Notes: generated by a model from the letters alone, not told the origin. A stretch of 64,000 bases of DNA from Lacticaseibacillus zeae DSM 20178 = KCTC 3804 (GCF_000260435.1 NZ_BACQ01000014.1:1-64000); one strand, 5' to 3'; positions 48,021 to 57,924 are shown, counted from the stretch's first letter. Numbers and translations are program-made.

Positions 48021-49214
48021 GTGAGCGACGATAAACAAACAAATTTGACCGATGACCTATTAGCGGATCCCTTCAGCACCTCATCCGGCGCAAGCGATGC
48101 GGACCCAAAAATCCCCGAGGCAGCAACAGCTAAGCCAAAACTGAGCCCGGAACAGGAAGCCAAAGCGCAGGATTTGGCCAGCAAAATTGATGTCACCAAA
48201 GGCGAAACTGTCTTAAACTACGGCGCCGACGCCCAAAAACAGCTTGGGGTTTTCTCCCAAAACATGCTGACAAAGGTGCAAAGCCAGGATACCGGTGCCG
48301 TTGGTGACGCTTTGACCAGCCTGATGACGCGTCTAAATGAAGCCAATCCTGACGAACTCAAAGCAGAAAATAACAATATTTTCCGCAAAATCTTTGGCCG
48401 TGTCAAGCGATCTATTTATGAAATCACCGCAAAGTACCAAAAAATCGGTGCCCAAATCGATACGATTGCCAACCGGCTCGAAACATCACAACAGGGTTTA
48501 TTAAACGATAACAAGCTTTTAGACGAGCTTTACGACCAAAACAAGGCGTATTTTGATGCCTTGAATATTTACATTGAAGCGGCGAACCTGAAGCTGACCG
48601 AATTAAATGATAAAACGATTCCTGAAGCAGCCAAGACCGCTGAAGCAGCTAATGACCAAATGGCAATTCAGCAAGTCAACGATCTGCGGCAGTTCGCCAG
48701 CCGTTTGGAAAAACGCGCATACGATCTGCAGTTGGCGCGGCAAATTACCATTCAGCAGGCCCCGCAAATCCGCCTGATTCAAAACACCAATCAGGCACTA
48801 GCAGAAAAAATCCAAGCCAGTGTCAATACTGCCATTCCTTTATGGAAAAACCAGGTGGCCATTGCCCTCACCCTTTTGCGTCAGAAAAATGCGGTCACGG
48901 CACAGCGCCAGGTTTCAGAAACGACCAACGATTTGCTTAAGAAGAACAGTGAGATGTTGAAGATCAGCTCAATTGAAACTGCCAAAGAAAATGAACGTGG
49001 CGTTGTCGATATCGAAACGCTGACACAGACACAAAACGATCTGATCGATACCTTGAAGCAGACGCTGCAGATTCAGCAAGATGGTCGCGTCAAGCGTCAG
49101 AATGCCGAAAAACAACTTGTCCAAATGGAAGGCGAACTTAAGCAGCAACTGCTAAATTATACCCACGGCGATATGGATAATCAAAATCCTAAAGACGTCA
49201 CGCCGCACGTTTAA
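48021..49214 (+). CDS. TelA/YaaN family toxic-anion-resistance-like protein
   Basis: The 397-residue, mostly helical protein belongs to the TelA family, linked to tellurite and antibiotic tolerance in some bacteria; mechanism unknown. It shows [24 protein letters not shown] (about 113-136) and a long C-terminal coiled region ([23 protein letters not shown]). The first residues are Asp/Ser/Ala-rich and disordered. An in-frame GTG at 48012 overlaps the xpaC stop, but ACGGAG at 48007-48012 supports GTG 48021. It lies 5 nt after xpaC. Confidence 0.88.
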   Translation: MSDDKQTNLTDDLLADPFSTSSGASDADPKIPEAATAKPKLSPEQEAKAQDLASKIDVTKGETVLNYGADAQKQLGVFSQNMLTKVQSQDTGAVGDALTSLMTRLNEANPDELKAENNNIFRKIFGRVKRSIYEITAKYQKIGAQIDTIANRLETSQQGLLNDNKLLDELYDQNKAYFDALNIYIEAANLKLTELNDKTIPEAAKTAEAANDQMAIQQVNDLRQFASRLEKRAYDLQLARQITIQQAPQIRLIQNTNQALAEKIQASVNTAIPLWKNQVAIALTLLRQKNAVTAQRQVSETTNDLLKKNSEMLKISSIETAKENERGVVDIETLTQTQNDLIDTLKQTLQIQQDGRVKRQNAEKQLVQMEGELKQQLLNYTHGDMDNQNPKDVTPHV

Positions 49215-49248
49215 TGGGCCTAAATTCTTAATTAACCTTGAATAGCGT

Positions 49249-49280
49249 AAAGTCCGTGATTTCGTCATCACGGACTTTTT
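49249..49280 (+). terminator. Terminator of xpaC-telA
   Basis: AAAGTCCGTGA and TCACGGACTTT pair perfectly around an 8-nt loop, followed by five T. The convergent MFS gene ends 47 nt beyond, and the element may serve it too, though with a weaker T run. Confidence 0.88.
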
Positions 49281-49327
49281 GTTTTGGCTCGTTTCCCGCC
49301 AATTTTCAGTTGAATGGGCTTCCCTGA

Positions 49328-50764
49328 CTAAGCATCGCCTACGCCACGAATTTGCCACATCCGATACCCTGTCAGCGCCAAGGCTAAGAGGCATAAACCG
49401 GTTGCGACCCAAAACGACACGTGCATCCCTGCGATAAAGACATCAGGACGGCCGTTTAAATAAGTCGTTACCTTCCGCCCGGCTGTGTGACTCATTGAGG
49501 AGAACAAAACCGTCGTTGCCGTCGAAATACCGACAACCATACCTAAATTACGTGCCAATGCATTCAATCCGCCTGCAATTCCAAGATCTTGCGGTGCCAC
49601 ACTCGACATCACGACCGTATTATTCGGCGCCTGGAACAGGCCATTACCAAACCCAACTAAGCCAATCATCAATGCCACGAAAACAAATGACGTCTGCAAA
49701 TTGAATAACGCATAGCCGACTTGGCTGCCTACGATGAACAACAACCCCACCATGGTAATTCGGTAAGGACCGATGCGGTCGGCAATTGAACCAGCCACCG
49801 GTGCCACAATCACTTGGACAATCGGGAAAATCATGAGCAAGTAACCGGCTTTTTCTGGCGATAATCCGCGCGCATTCTGTAAATAAAATGGCGAAATCAC
49901 ATTAAAGAAGAAGTTCGTCACAAAAATAAAGAAAGCCGATAACAAACTTAACGTAAACGCGCTATTCCGAAATAACTTAAAGCTAACTAGCGGATCGGTC
50001 TTATGATTTTCAATCCGAATAAAAGCAGCCAAAGCGATCATTGCGATGACGAACAAGGCAAGAATCACCGGATCCGTAAAACCACGCTCCTGACCCAGAA
50101 AAATACCCATGAACAGCGCCAGAATAAACCCTAAGAAGCTGATGAAGCCTGCCCAGTCAATCGGAACCCGCTTGCTGGGTAAATCCTTCGGTAAAACAAC
50201 GGATCCGAGAATCAACGCAACAATGCCGATTGGAATATTGATCCAAAAAATATAGCCCCACGGCAGTTGCCCCAAAATCAACCCGCCAATCCCAGGTCCG
50301 GCAATCGCACCAATGGAAACAAACGACCCGATGAGACCCAAGGCACGCCCACGTTCGTTCATCGGAAAAATTTCTGTCACGATCCCGTTGTTATTCGCCA
50401 TCGTCATGGATGCGCCAGTTGCCTGCACAATCCGCGCCGCCAGCAACAAGGCCAAACTATTGTTAAAACCGGCAAACAATGAACCGATGAGAAACAGCAC
50501 CATCCCGATACGAAACACTTTGATCTTGCCAATCGAGTCGCCTAATTTTCCGAAAAATAAAAGCAGTCCGCAGATCATCATCAGATAAATGGACACAACC
50601 CATTCAGCCTGATTCATTGGGATTTTCAAATCACGACTCATCACCGGCAACGCAATGTTGACAATAGAACCGTCCAGCGTCGACATGATGGTAAACATCC
50701 CGATAGCCGTGATGATCCACCACCGGTTTTTCTGGACTTTTTGGTTATCAATGTAATTTTTCAC
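49328..50764 (-). CDS. MFS multidrug exporter, DHA2 (EmrB/QacA) type
   Basis: The 478-residue protein has about 14 membrane spans. It has STLDGSIVNIALPVM (motif D1 region, TM1), GKLGDSIGKIKVFRIG (motif A), an RIVQATGASMTMAN stretch (motif B) and GSFVSIGAIAGPGIGGLILG (antiporter motif C). Such proton antiporters export drugs or other amphiphiles; the substrate is unknown. GAAGGAG lies 8 nt before a GTG at 50764, so the in-frame ATG at 50800 is not the likely start. A promoter overlaps that upstream stretch. Confidence 0.92.
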   Translation of the reverse strand: MKNYIDNQKVQKNRWWIITAIGMFTIMSTLDGSIVNIALPVMSRDLKIPMNQAEWVVSIYLMMICGLLLFFGKLGDSIGKIKVFRIGMVLFLIGSLFAGFNNSLALLLAARIVQATGASMTMANNNGIVTEIFPMNERGRALGLIGSFVSIGAIAGPGIGGLILGQLPWGYIFWINIPIGIVALILGSVVLPKDLPSKRVPIDWAGFISFLGFILALFMGIFLGQERGFTDPVILALFVIAMIALAAFIRIENHKTDPLVSFKLFRNSAFTLSLLSAFFIFVTNFFFNVISPFYLQNARGLSPEKAGYLLMIFPIVQVIVAPVAGSIADRIGPYRITMVGLLFIVGSQVGYALFNLQTSFVFVALMIGLVGFGNGLFQAPNNTVVMSSVAPQDLGIAGGLNALARNLGMVVGISTATTVLFSSMSHTAGRKVTTYLNGRPDVFIAGMHVSFWVATGLCLLALALTGYRMWQIRGVGDA

Positions 50765-50798
50765 ATTTTCCGCTCCTTCTAAAACGCCTAGCTGCACC

Positions 50799-50828
50799 AT
50801 TATACGCCGAATCTTGTTACTTTTTCAA
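50799..50828 (-). promoter_or_regulatory. MFS exporter promoter
   Basis: TTGAAA (50823-50828), 18 bp and consensus TATAAT (50799-50804) on the minus strand. Confidence 0.55.
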
Positions 50829-50833
50829 AGGAA

Positions 50834-50894
50834 CCTACACCTTATTTACAAAAGCAAAACGCATTCTTTACATCAAAGTGGCGAAGTCTTTACA
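50834..50894 (+). promoter_or_regulatory. Putative Pho boxes upstream of pstS
   Basis: TTTACA occurs at 50845, 50867 and 50889, exactly 22 bp apart, and CCTACA lies at 50834, exactly 11 bp before the first. PhoP boxes in Bacillus are TT(A/T/C)ACA-like hexamers repeated every 11 bp on one face of the helix. The positions 50856 and 50878 do not carry the hexamer. The last box is about 45 nt before the pstS start. Confidence 0.55.
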
Positions 50895-50939
50895 CTCATT
50901 CTTTATCCTTAAGTTATTCAAGTATTGGAGGGAAAAGTA

Positions 50940-51845
50940 ATGAAGCATTCGAAGTTGTTAGTCGGTTTGACCGTGGCCTTAACTGCCACTTTGGTATTAA
51001 CGGGTTGCGGGTCGAAATCCGCCAGCAGTTCAAGCTCGTCAAGCGCGGCACCAGCGAAGCAAAGTAAAATCCTTGCCGTTGGGTCCACAGCCCTACAGCC
51101 GCTGGTTGAGCAGGCTGCTAAGCAATATCAAACCGACAATCCTAAGGCCGAAATCACCGTTCAAGGCGGCGGTTCCGGTGCCGGATTAAGTCAGGTGGCG
51201 GCTGGGTCGGTCACCATCGGCAATTCAGACATTTTCGCTCAGGAAAAGAAAGACTTGAAAGCCAGCGATCTGGTTGATCATCAGGTCGCGGTGGTTGCCA
51301 TTGCCCCGGTTGTTAACAAAGATGCCGGCGTTAAAAACATTACAACCCAGCAGCTGGTCGATATCTTCCAAGGCAAAATCACTAACTGGAAAGATGTTGG
51401 CGGTAAAGATCAACAAATTGTCTTGATTAACCGTGCACAAGGCTCCGGTACCCGTGCCACCTTTGAACAGTTCGGCATCAAGACGGACAAAGTCAAGACC
51501 AGTCAGGAACAGGATTCAAGCGGTACCGTTTATCAGATGGTTTCCTCAACGCCTGGTGCGATTAGCTATCTAGCCTTCTCGGCAATTAAAGATGGCGTCC
51601 AAAAGCTCGCACTGGACAAGGTGCAACCAACTGACAAAAACGTTACAACCAACACCTGGAAAATCTGGGCTTACGAGCACATGTACACCAAGGGTAAGCC
51701 TAATGCTTCAACCGCAGCGTTCATCAACTACATTCAATCAAAGAATGTTCAAAAGACGCTGGTTCCAAAACTGGGTTACATCCCCATCACCAAAATGACC
51801 GTTGCCCGCACGTACGACGGCAAAATCGAAGAAGTCAACAAGTAA
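50940..51845 (+). CDS. pstS: Phosphate-binding lipoprotein, PstS type
   Basis: The 301-residue protein has a lipoprotein signal peptide with lipobox LVLTGC (Cys about 23), then a Ser-rich linker. The PBP-like fold shows VGSTALQPLVEQAAKQY, QGGGSGAGLSQVAAGSVTIGNSD (phosphate loop), a GKITNWKDVGG segment and RAQGSGTRATFEQF. It would deliver phosphate to PstCAB, but no pst permease genes are adjacent, so it is a stand-alone binding protein here. GGAGGG precedes the ATG at 50940. Pho-box-like hexamers and a terminator flank it. Confidence 0.9.
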   Translation: MKHSKLLVGLTVALTATLVLTGCGSKSASSSSSSSAAPAKQSKILAVGSTALQPLVEQAAKQYQTDNPKAEITVQGGGSGAGLSQVAAGSVTIGNSDIFAQEKKDLKASDLVDHQVAVVAIAPVVNKDAGVKNITTQQLVDIFQGKITNWKDVGGKDQQIVLINRAQGSGTRATFEQFGIKTDKVKTSQEQDSSGTVYQMVSSTPGAISYLAFSAIKDGVQKLALDKVQPTDKNVTTNTWKIWAYEHMYTKGKPNASTAAFINYIQSKNVQKTLVPKLGYIPITKMTVARTYDGKIEEVNK

Positions 51846-51917
51846 CCTGCTCCATATTTCTACCATACAAACAGGCTGTATACAAAGAACTCGGTCATCA
51901 TTCATGACCCCTAAAAT

Positions 51918-51958
51918 AAAAGGAACGTATTGCAACGATGCAAGTGCGTTCCTTTTTT
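51918..51958 (+). terminator. Terminator of pstS
   Basis: AAAGGAACG and CGTTCCTTT pair, with an inner TTGCA/TGCAA stem, followed by TTTTTT. Confidence 0.88.
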
Positions 51959-52038
51959 GTTCTCATGAGGGCCATTCACGCGGTCGCAAACGCGTTATAT
52001 TGGAAAATGCGCCAGTGGTGATCGACCTTTTGAACAAC

Positions 52039-52083
52039 AAAAAATCAGCATACCCAAAGTTTGCGGCTCATGCTGATTTTTTT
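52039..52083 (-). terminator. Terminator of ileS-csp
   Basis: AAAAAATCAGCA and TGCTGATTTTTT pair around a loop of about 20 nt; the A/T flanks make it bidirectional. The csp stop is at 52121. Confidence 0.8.
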
Positions 52084-52120
52084 AATTAAATGATTGTGGC
52101 AGCGTCATATCTGCCGGTCC

Positions 52121-52342
52121 TTAATCGTCTGAATGATCCGCCTCATGATGAACCGTCACATTGGCAGCCTGAGGGCCACGGGGACCTTCCACGATAACAA
52201 AGTCAACCAGTTCGCCCGGTGTCAGACTTTTAAAACCGGGTTCATTAATCGCCGAAAAATGAACGAAAATATCCGGCTGACCATCGGCCTCGATAAAACC
52301 ATAGCCTTTGTCGACATTGAAATTTTTAACTCGTCCTTGCAT
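52121..52342 (-). CDS. Cold-shock domain protein
   Basis: The 73-residue single-stranded nucleic acid-binding protein has the two RNA-binding motifs KGYGFI (RNP1) and DIFVHF (RNP2). The start, [13 protein letters not shown], has Asn-Phe where major Csps have Trp-Phe. The acidic, His-rich tail (HHEADHSDD) is unusual. Only 12 nt separate it from ileS, so it is probably expressed from the T-box-controlled transcript. It may be a constitutive RNA chaperone rather than a cold-induced one. Confidence 0.93.
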   Translation of the reverse strand: MQGRVKNFNVDKGYGFIEADGQPDIFVHFSAINEPGFKSLTPGELVDFVIVEGPRGPQAANVTVHHEADHSDD

Positions 52343-52354
52343 GCTGTCACCTGC

Positions 52355-55141
52355 TTATTTGTCAAACCCGTTTGCAACTGCTTCAGGGTAGTTGGCTTCA
52401 ACAATGGCGGCACAGCGACTGCATAATTCCGGCAATTTAGGATCGGTGCCGATGTCTGTCCGAACCATCCGGCAACGTGGGCATACTTCCCCTTTAGCGT
52501 GGGTCACAACCACTGCCATATCTTCAAACTGTTCAGCATTGGCTGGCGCTTTGGCATCGCTTGGCGCAACTTCAAAGTGACTGGTGATCAACAGTTGCAT
52601 CACATTAGCTTCAACATCATCCAACATGTCACGAACCGGCCCGGATGGATACACCGTAACTGCTGCTTCCATGGACTTGCCGATCACCTTGTTGTCTCGC
52701 GCAACTTCAAGCGCCTTTTGCACTTCGGAACGGAAATCCATGAATGCTGACCAAATGTCGAGTAACTGATCCTCGTCGTCAAAATGCGTGACGTCCGGCA
52801 TGTCAGACAAGGCAGCGTAAGCAGTATCCTGTTTCAGATACGGCCAAACTTCTTCCGCTGTATGCGGCAAAATTGGCGTCAACAACTTCGTCAAATCTAG
52901 CAAAGCAGTATACATCACTGTCTGCATGCTCCGCCGCTTAGGATCGTTTTGGGCCTCAATATACACCACATCCTTGGCAACGTCGAGATAAAAAGCACTC
53001 AGATCGTTGACCAGGAAACTGCTGATGGTTTTTTCAACCGTTGCAAAATCGTAGACATCATAAGCCGCCTTGACCTTAGCAATGACTTGGTTGAGCCGAA
53101 CCATGAGATAACGATCAACGGAGCCGAGGTCGTCATACGCAATGGCATCCTTTTGCGGATCAAAATCACCGGTATTAGCCACCATAAACCGCAACGTATT
53201 GCGAATTTTACGATAAGCTTCGGATGTCTGGGCAAAATTGTCGACTGAAACGCGAACATCAGACGAAGAGTCCACGGTTGCAACCCACAGCCGTATGATC
53301 TCGGCGCCAAACTGCTTTTCAATTGTGGCAGGCACAATGGTATTGCCTAGGCTTTTACTCATTTTCCGACCCTTGCCATCAAGCGTAAAGCCTTGCGACA
53401 GGATGCCGCGATATGGGGCGACCCCGGTTGCGGCAACGCTGGTAATCAAGCTAGAGTTAAACCAACCGCGATACTGGTCGGATCCTTCCAGATACAGATC
53501 AGCCGGGAAGCTTAATTCCGGGCGTTGGGCTAAGACTGCCTGGTGCGATGAACCTGAGTCGAACCAGACATCCATGATATCCTTTTCTTTGGTAAATTGG
53601 CCATGCGGGCTATGCGGGTTCGTGTACCCTTCCGGCAAAAGATCCTTAGCCTCGCGTTCAAACCAGACGTTGGATCCATATTTGCCAAACAAGTCGGCGA
53701 CATGGTTAATGGTTTCTTCTTCGATAATCGGTTCGCCATCTTCAGCGTAGAAAATCGGGAGCGGAACCCCCCATGCACGTTGACGAGAAATGACCCAGTC
53801 ACCGCGATCACGAATCATATTATACAGACGGGTCTTACCCCAACTAGGCTTAAAGTCGACCGTATCAATCGCCTTCAAAATCTGATCACGGAAAGCTTCA
53901 ACTGAAGCAAACCATTGCGTTGTGGCCCGGAAAATGACCGGCTTTTTGGTCCGCCAATCATGCGGGTAACTATGGGTGAAGAAATCCAGTTTCAACAGTG
54001 CGCCTTTTTCGGTCAAGGCTTTGGTGATGAGCTTATTGGCATCATCATAAAAGACCCCTTCAAATCCCGGCGCATTTTCGTTCATGTAACCTTTGGCGTC
54101 AACGACTGAAATCACGGGCAAGCCATATTTCATGCCGACTTTGTAGTCATCTTCCCCGTGTCCAGGAGCGGTATGAACCAAGCCGGTCCCAGCGTCAAGC
54201 GTGACGTGGTCAGCTTCCATAACCAAGCTCGTACGATCATACAGAGGATGCTTAGCCGTCATTTTGTCCATGGCAGTGCCTTTGAAAGTTTTGAGAATCT
54301 TAGGCTGATCCCAACCGATTTCTTCGGCGACGCGGTCAAGCAGTTCAGCCGCCACAACATACTTGTGGTCACCAACTTGGACCTGAACATAATCAAACCG
54401 CGGATTAACCGCAATGCCGTAATTGGCCGGAATGGTCCAAGGCGTGGTTGTCCAGATAACCAGCGACGTATCCTGATCCAGCAAGCCCTTGCCGTCAACT
54501 ACCGGAAACGCAACATAAATCGACGGTGATTTATCATCATGATATTCGATTTCGGCTTCGGCCAACGTCGATTCAGATGACCATGACCAGTAAACTGGCT
54601 TCAAGCCATGGTAAATGTAGCCTTTTTTCGCCATTGCCCCGAAGACCCGGATCTCGCTGGCTTCATAGGCATGATGCAGCGTAATGTATGGATGTTCCCA
54701 GTCACCCATGACACCTAACCGTTTAAAATCGGTCCGCTGCTTATCAATTTCCTTCATGGCAAATTGCCGACACAACTCCCGATAATCCGTCATGGACATC
54801 TCTTTGCGTTTGACCCCTTGTTTGGCCAATTGCTGTTCGATCGGCAGTCCGTGAGTATCCCAGCCAGGAACATAGGGTGCCCGAAAACCGTTCATTGACT
54901 TGTACCGAACAATAATATCCTTACTGATCTTATTCAAGGCATGGCCCATATGGATATTGCCGTTAGCAAATGGTGGGCCATCATGCAACATGAAGGTCGG
55001 TTTGCCTTCATTTAATTTCTGTCGCTGCTCATAGACATGATCTTCGTCCCACTTTTTCTGCCAAACCGGTTCGTTCTTTGGTAATCCGGCGCGCATCGGG
55101 AAAGTTGTCTTCCCCATATTCAACGTATCTTTAATTTTCAC
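52355..55141 (-). CDS. ileS: Isoleucyl-tRNA synthetase
   Basis: IleRS charges tRNA-Ile. The 928 residues match the Firmicute type. The HIGH-class signature is in [17 protein letters not shown] (near residue 50-65), the CP1 editing domain follows, the KMSKS motif is in [10 protein letters not shown], and the zinc-binding C-terminus has CPRCRMVR and CSRCAAI. The start is GTG at 55141, with AAAGGAG 9 nt upstream; the longer open frame reads through the T-box leader and is not coding. It is controlled by the T-box at 55170-55385. Confidence 0.97.
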   Translation of the reverse strand: MKIKDTLNMGKTTFPMRAGLPKNEPVWQKKWDEDHVYEQRQKLNEGKPTFMLHDGPPFANGNIHMGHALNKISKDIIVRYKSMNGFRAPYVPGWDTHGLPIEQQLAKQGVKRKEMSMTDYRELCRQFAMKEIDKQRTDFKRLGVMGDWEHPYITLHHAYEASEIRVFGAMAKKGYIYHGLKPVYWSWSSESTLAEAEIEYHDDKSPSIYVAFPVVDGKGLLDQDTSLVIWTTTPWTIPANYGIAVNPRFDYVQVQVGDHKYVVAAELLDRVAEEIGWDQPKILKTFKGTAMDKMTAKHPLYDRTSLVMEADHVTLDAGTGLVHTAPGHGEDDYKVGMKYGLPVISVVDAKGYMNENAPGFEGVFYDDANKLITKALTEKGALLKLDFFTHSYPHDWRTKKPVIFRATTQWFASVEAFRDQILKAIDTVDFKPSWGKTRLYNMIRDRGDWVISRQRAWGVPLPIFYAEDGEPIIEEETINHVADLFGKYGSNVWFEREAKDLLPEGYTNPHSPHGQFTKEKDIMDVWFDSGSSHQAVLAQRPELSFPADLYLEGSDQYRGWFNSSLITSVAATGVAPYRGILSQGFTLDGKGRKMSKSLGNTIVPATIEKQFGAEIIRLWVATVDSSSDVRVSVDNFAQTSEAYRKIRNTLRFMVANTGDFDPQKDAIAYDDLGSVDRYLMVRLNQVIAKVKAAYDVYDFATVEKTISSFLVNDLSAFYLDVAKDVVYIEAQNDPKRRSMQTVMYTALLDLTKLLTPILPHTAEEVWPYLKQDTAYAALSDMPDVTHFDDEDQLLDIWSAFMDFRSEVQKALEVARDNKVIGKSMEAAVTVYPSGPVRDMLDDVEANVMQLLITSHFEVAPSDAKAPANAEQFEDMAVVVTHAKGEVCPRCRMVRTDIGTDPKLPELCSRCAAIVEANYPEAVANGFDK

Positions 55142-55169
55142 GTGTCCCGCTCCTTTTGTTGATTGAATG

Positions 55170-55385
55170 AAAAAAGCCCGCCCTATATTAGGACGAGCAA
55201 ACGTGGTACCACCTAACTTCAGGGAACAAGTCCCCCTCAGTGATTGCTTAACGGTGATCAACCGGTCCCGCTTATTGACTCGGCGAGACAACTGCGAACT
55301 GATATCATCAAGCGGTACGTGCCAGGCTCACACCTAATTCCTGGCTCGCTGCAAAGGGGACCGCTAAACGACGCGTGTTCATACG
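55170..55385 (-). ncRNA. T-box leader of ileS
   Basis: On the minus strand the T-box core AGGTGGTACCACG (55202-55214) is followed by a terminator (GCTCGTCCTA / TAGGGCGGGC then six T, 55170-55198) just before the ileS ribosome-binding site. Upstream, GGGGGACTTGTTCCCT can form stem III, and complementary blocks such as CGGTCCC/GGGACCG and AGCGGT/ACCGCT can form stem I. An ATC triplet within GATATC after the latter is a candidate Ile specifier. Uncharged tRNA-Ile is expected to favour the antiterminator. The 5' end and promoter are not clear; the leader begins right at the divIVA stop. Confidence 0.9.
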
Positions 55386-55388
55386 TTT

Positions 55389-56174
55389 TTAGACATTTTG
55401 ATCGGTTGTCGCATCAGAATCGTCACTGGTTGATTCACTTGATTCTGATTCCGATTCGGCAGTCGCTGAATCAGCCGGTGTCGCTTCAGCATTTGCTGAG
55501 CTTGAGGTTGCACTTTGATCATCTGGGAAAATAATCTCCGTGTAGGCATCGGCACCGGAAGCTGCTCCCTTAGAGTTTACGAAACCAGCTGGCGAATTGT
55601 CAAGTGATTCCTGACTCGGGTCCGTGGTATCCGGGGCTTCAGGTGAACTGGAAAGCAATTCTTTCCACTCCGGACTCTTCACAACTTCAAGCTGCGATTC
55701 TAGCATGACCTGCAATCGCTGACGGAAAACCCGGCTTTGGCGTTTGAGATCCTCGGTCTGAACGGAAATATTTTGCCGCTTCAGTTCCGCATCATGCAAC
55801 GTCTGCTCCGTTTGCGCCTGCGCCTGGTGCATCTTTTGATCGGCATCGGATTTCGCCCGATTCAGAATCGCCTGGGCATCCTGCTGTGCTTGTTGCTTGA
55901 TCAGATCAGCTTCCTGATGCGCACTATTTTTGACTTTTTCAGCACTCTCTTGCGCCACAATGATTGACTGGTTCAAGGCTTCCTTCATGTCCGTAAAATA
56001 CCGAACCTTTTCCTTGGCATCTGCAAGTTCCTTTTTAAGTCCTTCATTGTCCTTAATCAGACTGCTGTAATCTTTAACGATCTGGGCAAGGAAGTCATTC
56101 ACTTCATCCTTGTCATAACCGCGCATTTTGCTGCTAAATTCTTTATTATGAATGTCCAGTGGACTTAAAGCCAT
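55389..56174 (-). CDS. divIVA: DivIVA cell-division/polarity protein
   Basis: DivIVA binds curved membrane at septa and poles. The 261 residues show the N-terminal membrane-binding domain (ALSPLDIHNKEFSSKMRGYDKDEVNDFL), a long coiled coil (about 35-170, QESAEKVKNSAHQEADLIKQQ) and a Ser/Glu/Asp-rich disordered tail of nearly 90 residues, longer than in Bacillus. AAGGAGG precedes the ATG. It follows ylmH in the division cluster, but a palindromic repeat separates the two. Confidence 0.96.
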   Translation of the reverse strand: MALSPLDIHNKEFSSKMRGYDKDEVNDFLAQIVKDYSSLIKDNEGLKKELADAKEKVRYFTDMKEALNQSIIVAQESAEKVKNSAHQEADLIKQQAQQDAQAILNRAKSDADQKMHQAQAQTEQTLHDAELKRQNISVQTEDLKRQSRVFRQRLQVMLESQLEVVKSPEWKELLSSSPEAPDTTDPSQESLDNSPAGFVNSKGAASGADAYTEIIFPDDQSATSSSANAEATPADSATAESESESSESTSDDSDATTDQNV

Positions 56175-56240
56175 AAAATGGTCCTCCTTGTATAGATGAG
56201 CGCCAGCTTGGTTCTTGCGCCGCCGGTTCGCACTTCCCTT

Positions 56241-56357
56241 AACGCGCTCCCTTAGCGCAGAAGCCTGCGTGTAAGGACCTTGGTCGCAATGGCAAAGACC
56301 CCGCCATCACGCCCAAAGTCACTTACACTCCGGCTTCTAACCGCGCCAGCTCGCGCT
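56241..56357. repeat. Complete copy of the dispersed palindromic repeat between ylmH and divIVA
   Basis: The left arm begins AACGCGCTCCCTTAGCGC and contains GTGTAAGGACCTTGGTCGCAATGGC; the right arm runs from GCCATCACGCCCAAAG to CGCGCCAGCTCGCGCT. It lies five bases from the ylmH stop codon and 67 nt before the divIVA start, so a ylmH-divIVA cotranscript would contain it. Confidence 0.85.
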
Positions 56358-56362
56358 CATCC

Positions 56363-57142
56363 TTACTTATGAATAACCGCCGCCGACACGCGCAACTTAC
56401 CTTTTTTAGTTTCACCAAGAATCGCATCCAGTCGCAAGCGGCCGAAACCGCGAACCGAGATGATATCCGACGTCGCAACTTCAGCGTCCGGCGCCTCGTT
56501 TTCACCGAAATTCAACCGGACTTTTCCGCCTTGAATCAAAACCTTGGCGCGTTGTCGCGACATATTGAAACCATGCGCCACAACCGTATCGAGTCGCAAC
56601 GCACTGATTGAAAAATCGATCGGTTCCCAGTCGTTCTCGGGAGTGACCGCCTGATCTAACGGATAGTCGGTAAAGTGAACGCCGACACGGCCGATTTTCG
56701 TGATATTGCTCATGACCCAGTCTTCCATGTGGGCGGCCACAAAGAATTGCCACGTTTGCCCGTCAGTAATGATATCGCCAAAAACATCGCGATCCAGTCC
56801 GGCGTTTAATAATGTTCCTTGAATCGTACTATGATGCATCTCGGCAAACTTTTCCGGATACACAATCTGCAACAAGCGAATGTCAAAATCATCCGGTTGT
56901 GCTTCATAATAATCCGGTGCAAAAATCAACCGTTGGCGCTCAGCATGCGGATATCCGCCAAAATGCATGAGTTTCATGTCATCGTGGGCACTGATCAGAC
57001 TGTCAGCGATTAAACGCTGTCGGGGATCGGTAAAATCAGTCAATACAGCTCGATACTCGGTCCGAGCCGTTTCGACTAATTCAGCGAAATGGTCGATCAG
57101 TGCTGCTTCGTCTTTTCGAAAATGTTGATAGATGGCGTCCAT
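56363..57142 (-). CDS. ylmH: YlmH, S4-domain RNA-binding protein
   Basis: The 259-residue protein has the YlmH N-terminal part (YQHFRKDEAALIDHF; FTDPRQRLIADSL) and a C-terminal S4 domain (LRLDTVVAHGFNMSRQRAKVLIQGGKVRLNF). Relatives bind 50S subunits and help rescue stalled translation, and the gene is conserved in the division cluster. It starts 6 nt after yggT. Confidence 0.94.
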   Translation of the reverse strand: MDAIYQHFRKDEAALIDHFAELVETARTEYRAVLTDFTDPRQRLIADSLISAHDDMKLMHFGGYPHAERQRLIFAPDYYEAQPDDFDIRLLQIVYPEKFAEMHHSTIQGTLLNAGLDRDVFGDIITDGQTWQFFVAAHMEDWVMSNITKIGRVGVHFTDYPLDQAVTPENDWEPIDFSISALRLDTVVAHGFNMSRQRAKVLIQGGKVRLNFGENEAPDAEVATSDIISVRGFGRLRLDAILGETKKGKLRVSAAVIHK

Positions 57143-57148
57143 GATTTG

Positions 57149-57436
57149 TCACCCAATTAATTGAACGAGTATCAGGAATAAACGCGACCAGCCGAACTTA
57201 ATCAGCGAAAGCACGAAGAACGCCAGGATCGGAGAAAGATCCAACCCGGCAATTGCGGGAATGAACCGCCGGAAAATACTTAAAAACGGATCAACCCACC
57301 GTTCCAGGAAGCGATCAATCGCCGTCCCTTGAGCGTTAGGAAACCATGAAATCAGAATGTAAACAAACACCATGATCATGTATAAGTAAATCGCCCAGTC
57401 ACCGACTCGGTATAATGCATACAGAAAATTGAACAC
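57149..57436 (-). CDS. YggT family membrane protein (YlmG)
   Basis: The 95-residue protein has two membrane helices (about 12-32 and 66-90) joined by the conserved SWFPNAQGTAIDRFLERWVDPFLSIFRRFIP loop region of the YggT family. Its function is not settled; relatives affect FtsZ placement or osmotic stress. The start is GTG at 57436 after GAGGTG. It lies between sepF and ylmH, as in other Gram-positives. Confidence 0.92.
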   Translation of the reverse strand: MFNFLYALYRVGDWAIYLYMIMVFVYILISWFPNAQGTAIDRFLERWVDPFLSIFRRFIPAIAGLDLSPILAFFVLSLIKFGWSRLFLILVQLIG

Positions 57437-57448
57437 TTGACACCTCGT

Positions 57449-57907
57449 TTAGTGTTGTGATGAAAGATCCAAACCGTCAGAATCAATGGTGCTGGCTAAG
57501 GAGCCATCAATTTCAAAATTGGCTGGCGTAACCAAGAAAATCGACTCACCGATCCGCTTAATCTCACCATTAATCGCGTAGACCGTGCCCGTAAGAAAAT
57601 CAACAATCCGTCTGGCATCATCTGCGCCAATCCGATCAAAATTAATAACGACCGCCCGATTATTCAGTAGATGCGAGCCAATCTCCTTGGCATCTGAATA
57701 AATTCTGGGTTCAAACACCACAATTTTAGCAGCCTTCCCGGTCGGTGCAGCCATCGCGACGACCTTGTTACCGCGGTAATGATTCACATCCCGATCCTCC
57801 GGCTGCGCTGCCTGCGTCTGTTCGTCTTCTTGGTCCTGATAATCATCTTCATCATCATCCATGGCAAAGAAGTTGTTGAATTTTTCGCCTAACTTACCAA
57901 ACGCCAT
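57449..57907 (-). CDS. sepF: Cell-division protein SepF
   Basis: SepF tethers FtsZ to the membrane and bundles filaments. The 152 residues have the N-terminal membrane-binding helix (MAFGKLGEKFNNFFA), an acidic linker and the SepF core (VVFEPRIYSDAKEIGSHLL; VVINFDRIGADDARRIVDFLTG). It follows ftsZ by 17 nt. Confidence 0.96.
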   Translation of the reverse strand: MAFGKLGEKFNNFFAMDDDEDDYQDQEDEQTQAAQPEDRDVNHYRGNKVVAMAAPTGKAAKIVVFEPRIYSDAKEIGSHLLNNRAVVINFDRIGADDARRIVDFLTGTVYAINGEIKRIGESIFLVTPANFEIDGSLASTIDSDGLDLSSQH

Positions 57908-57924
57908 GTTCCATGACCTCCTGA

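Noticed and set aside
55142-55291. 50-codon N-terminal extension of IleRS
   Set aside because: This stretch is the T-box leader, including its terminator; the GTG at 55141 has the ribosome-binding site and gives the normal N-terminus.
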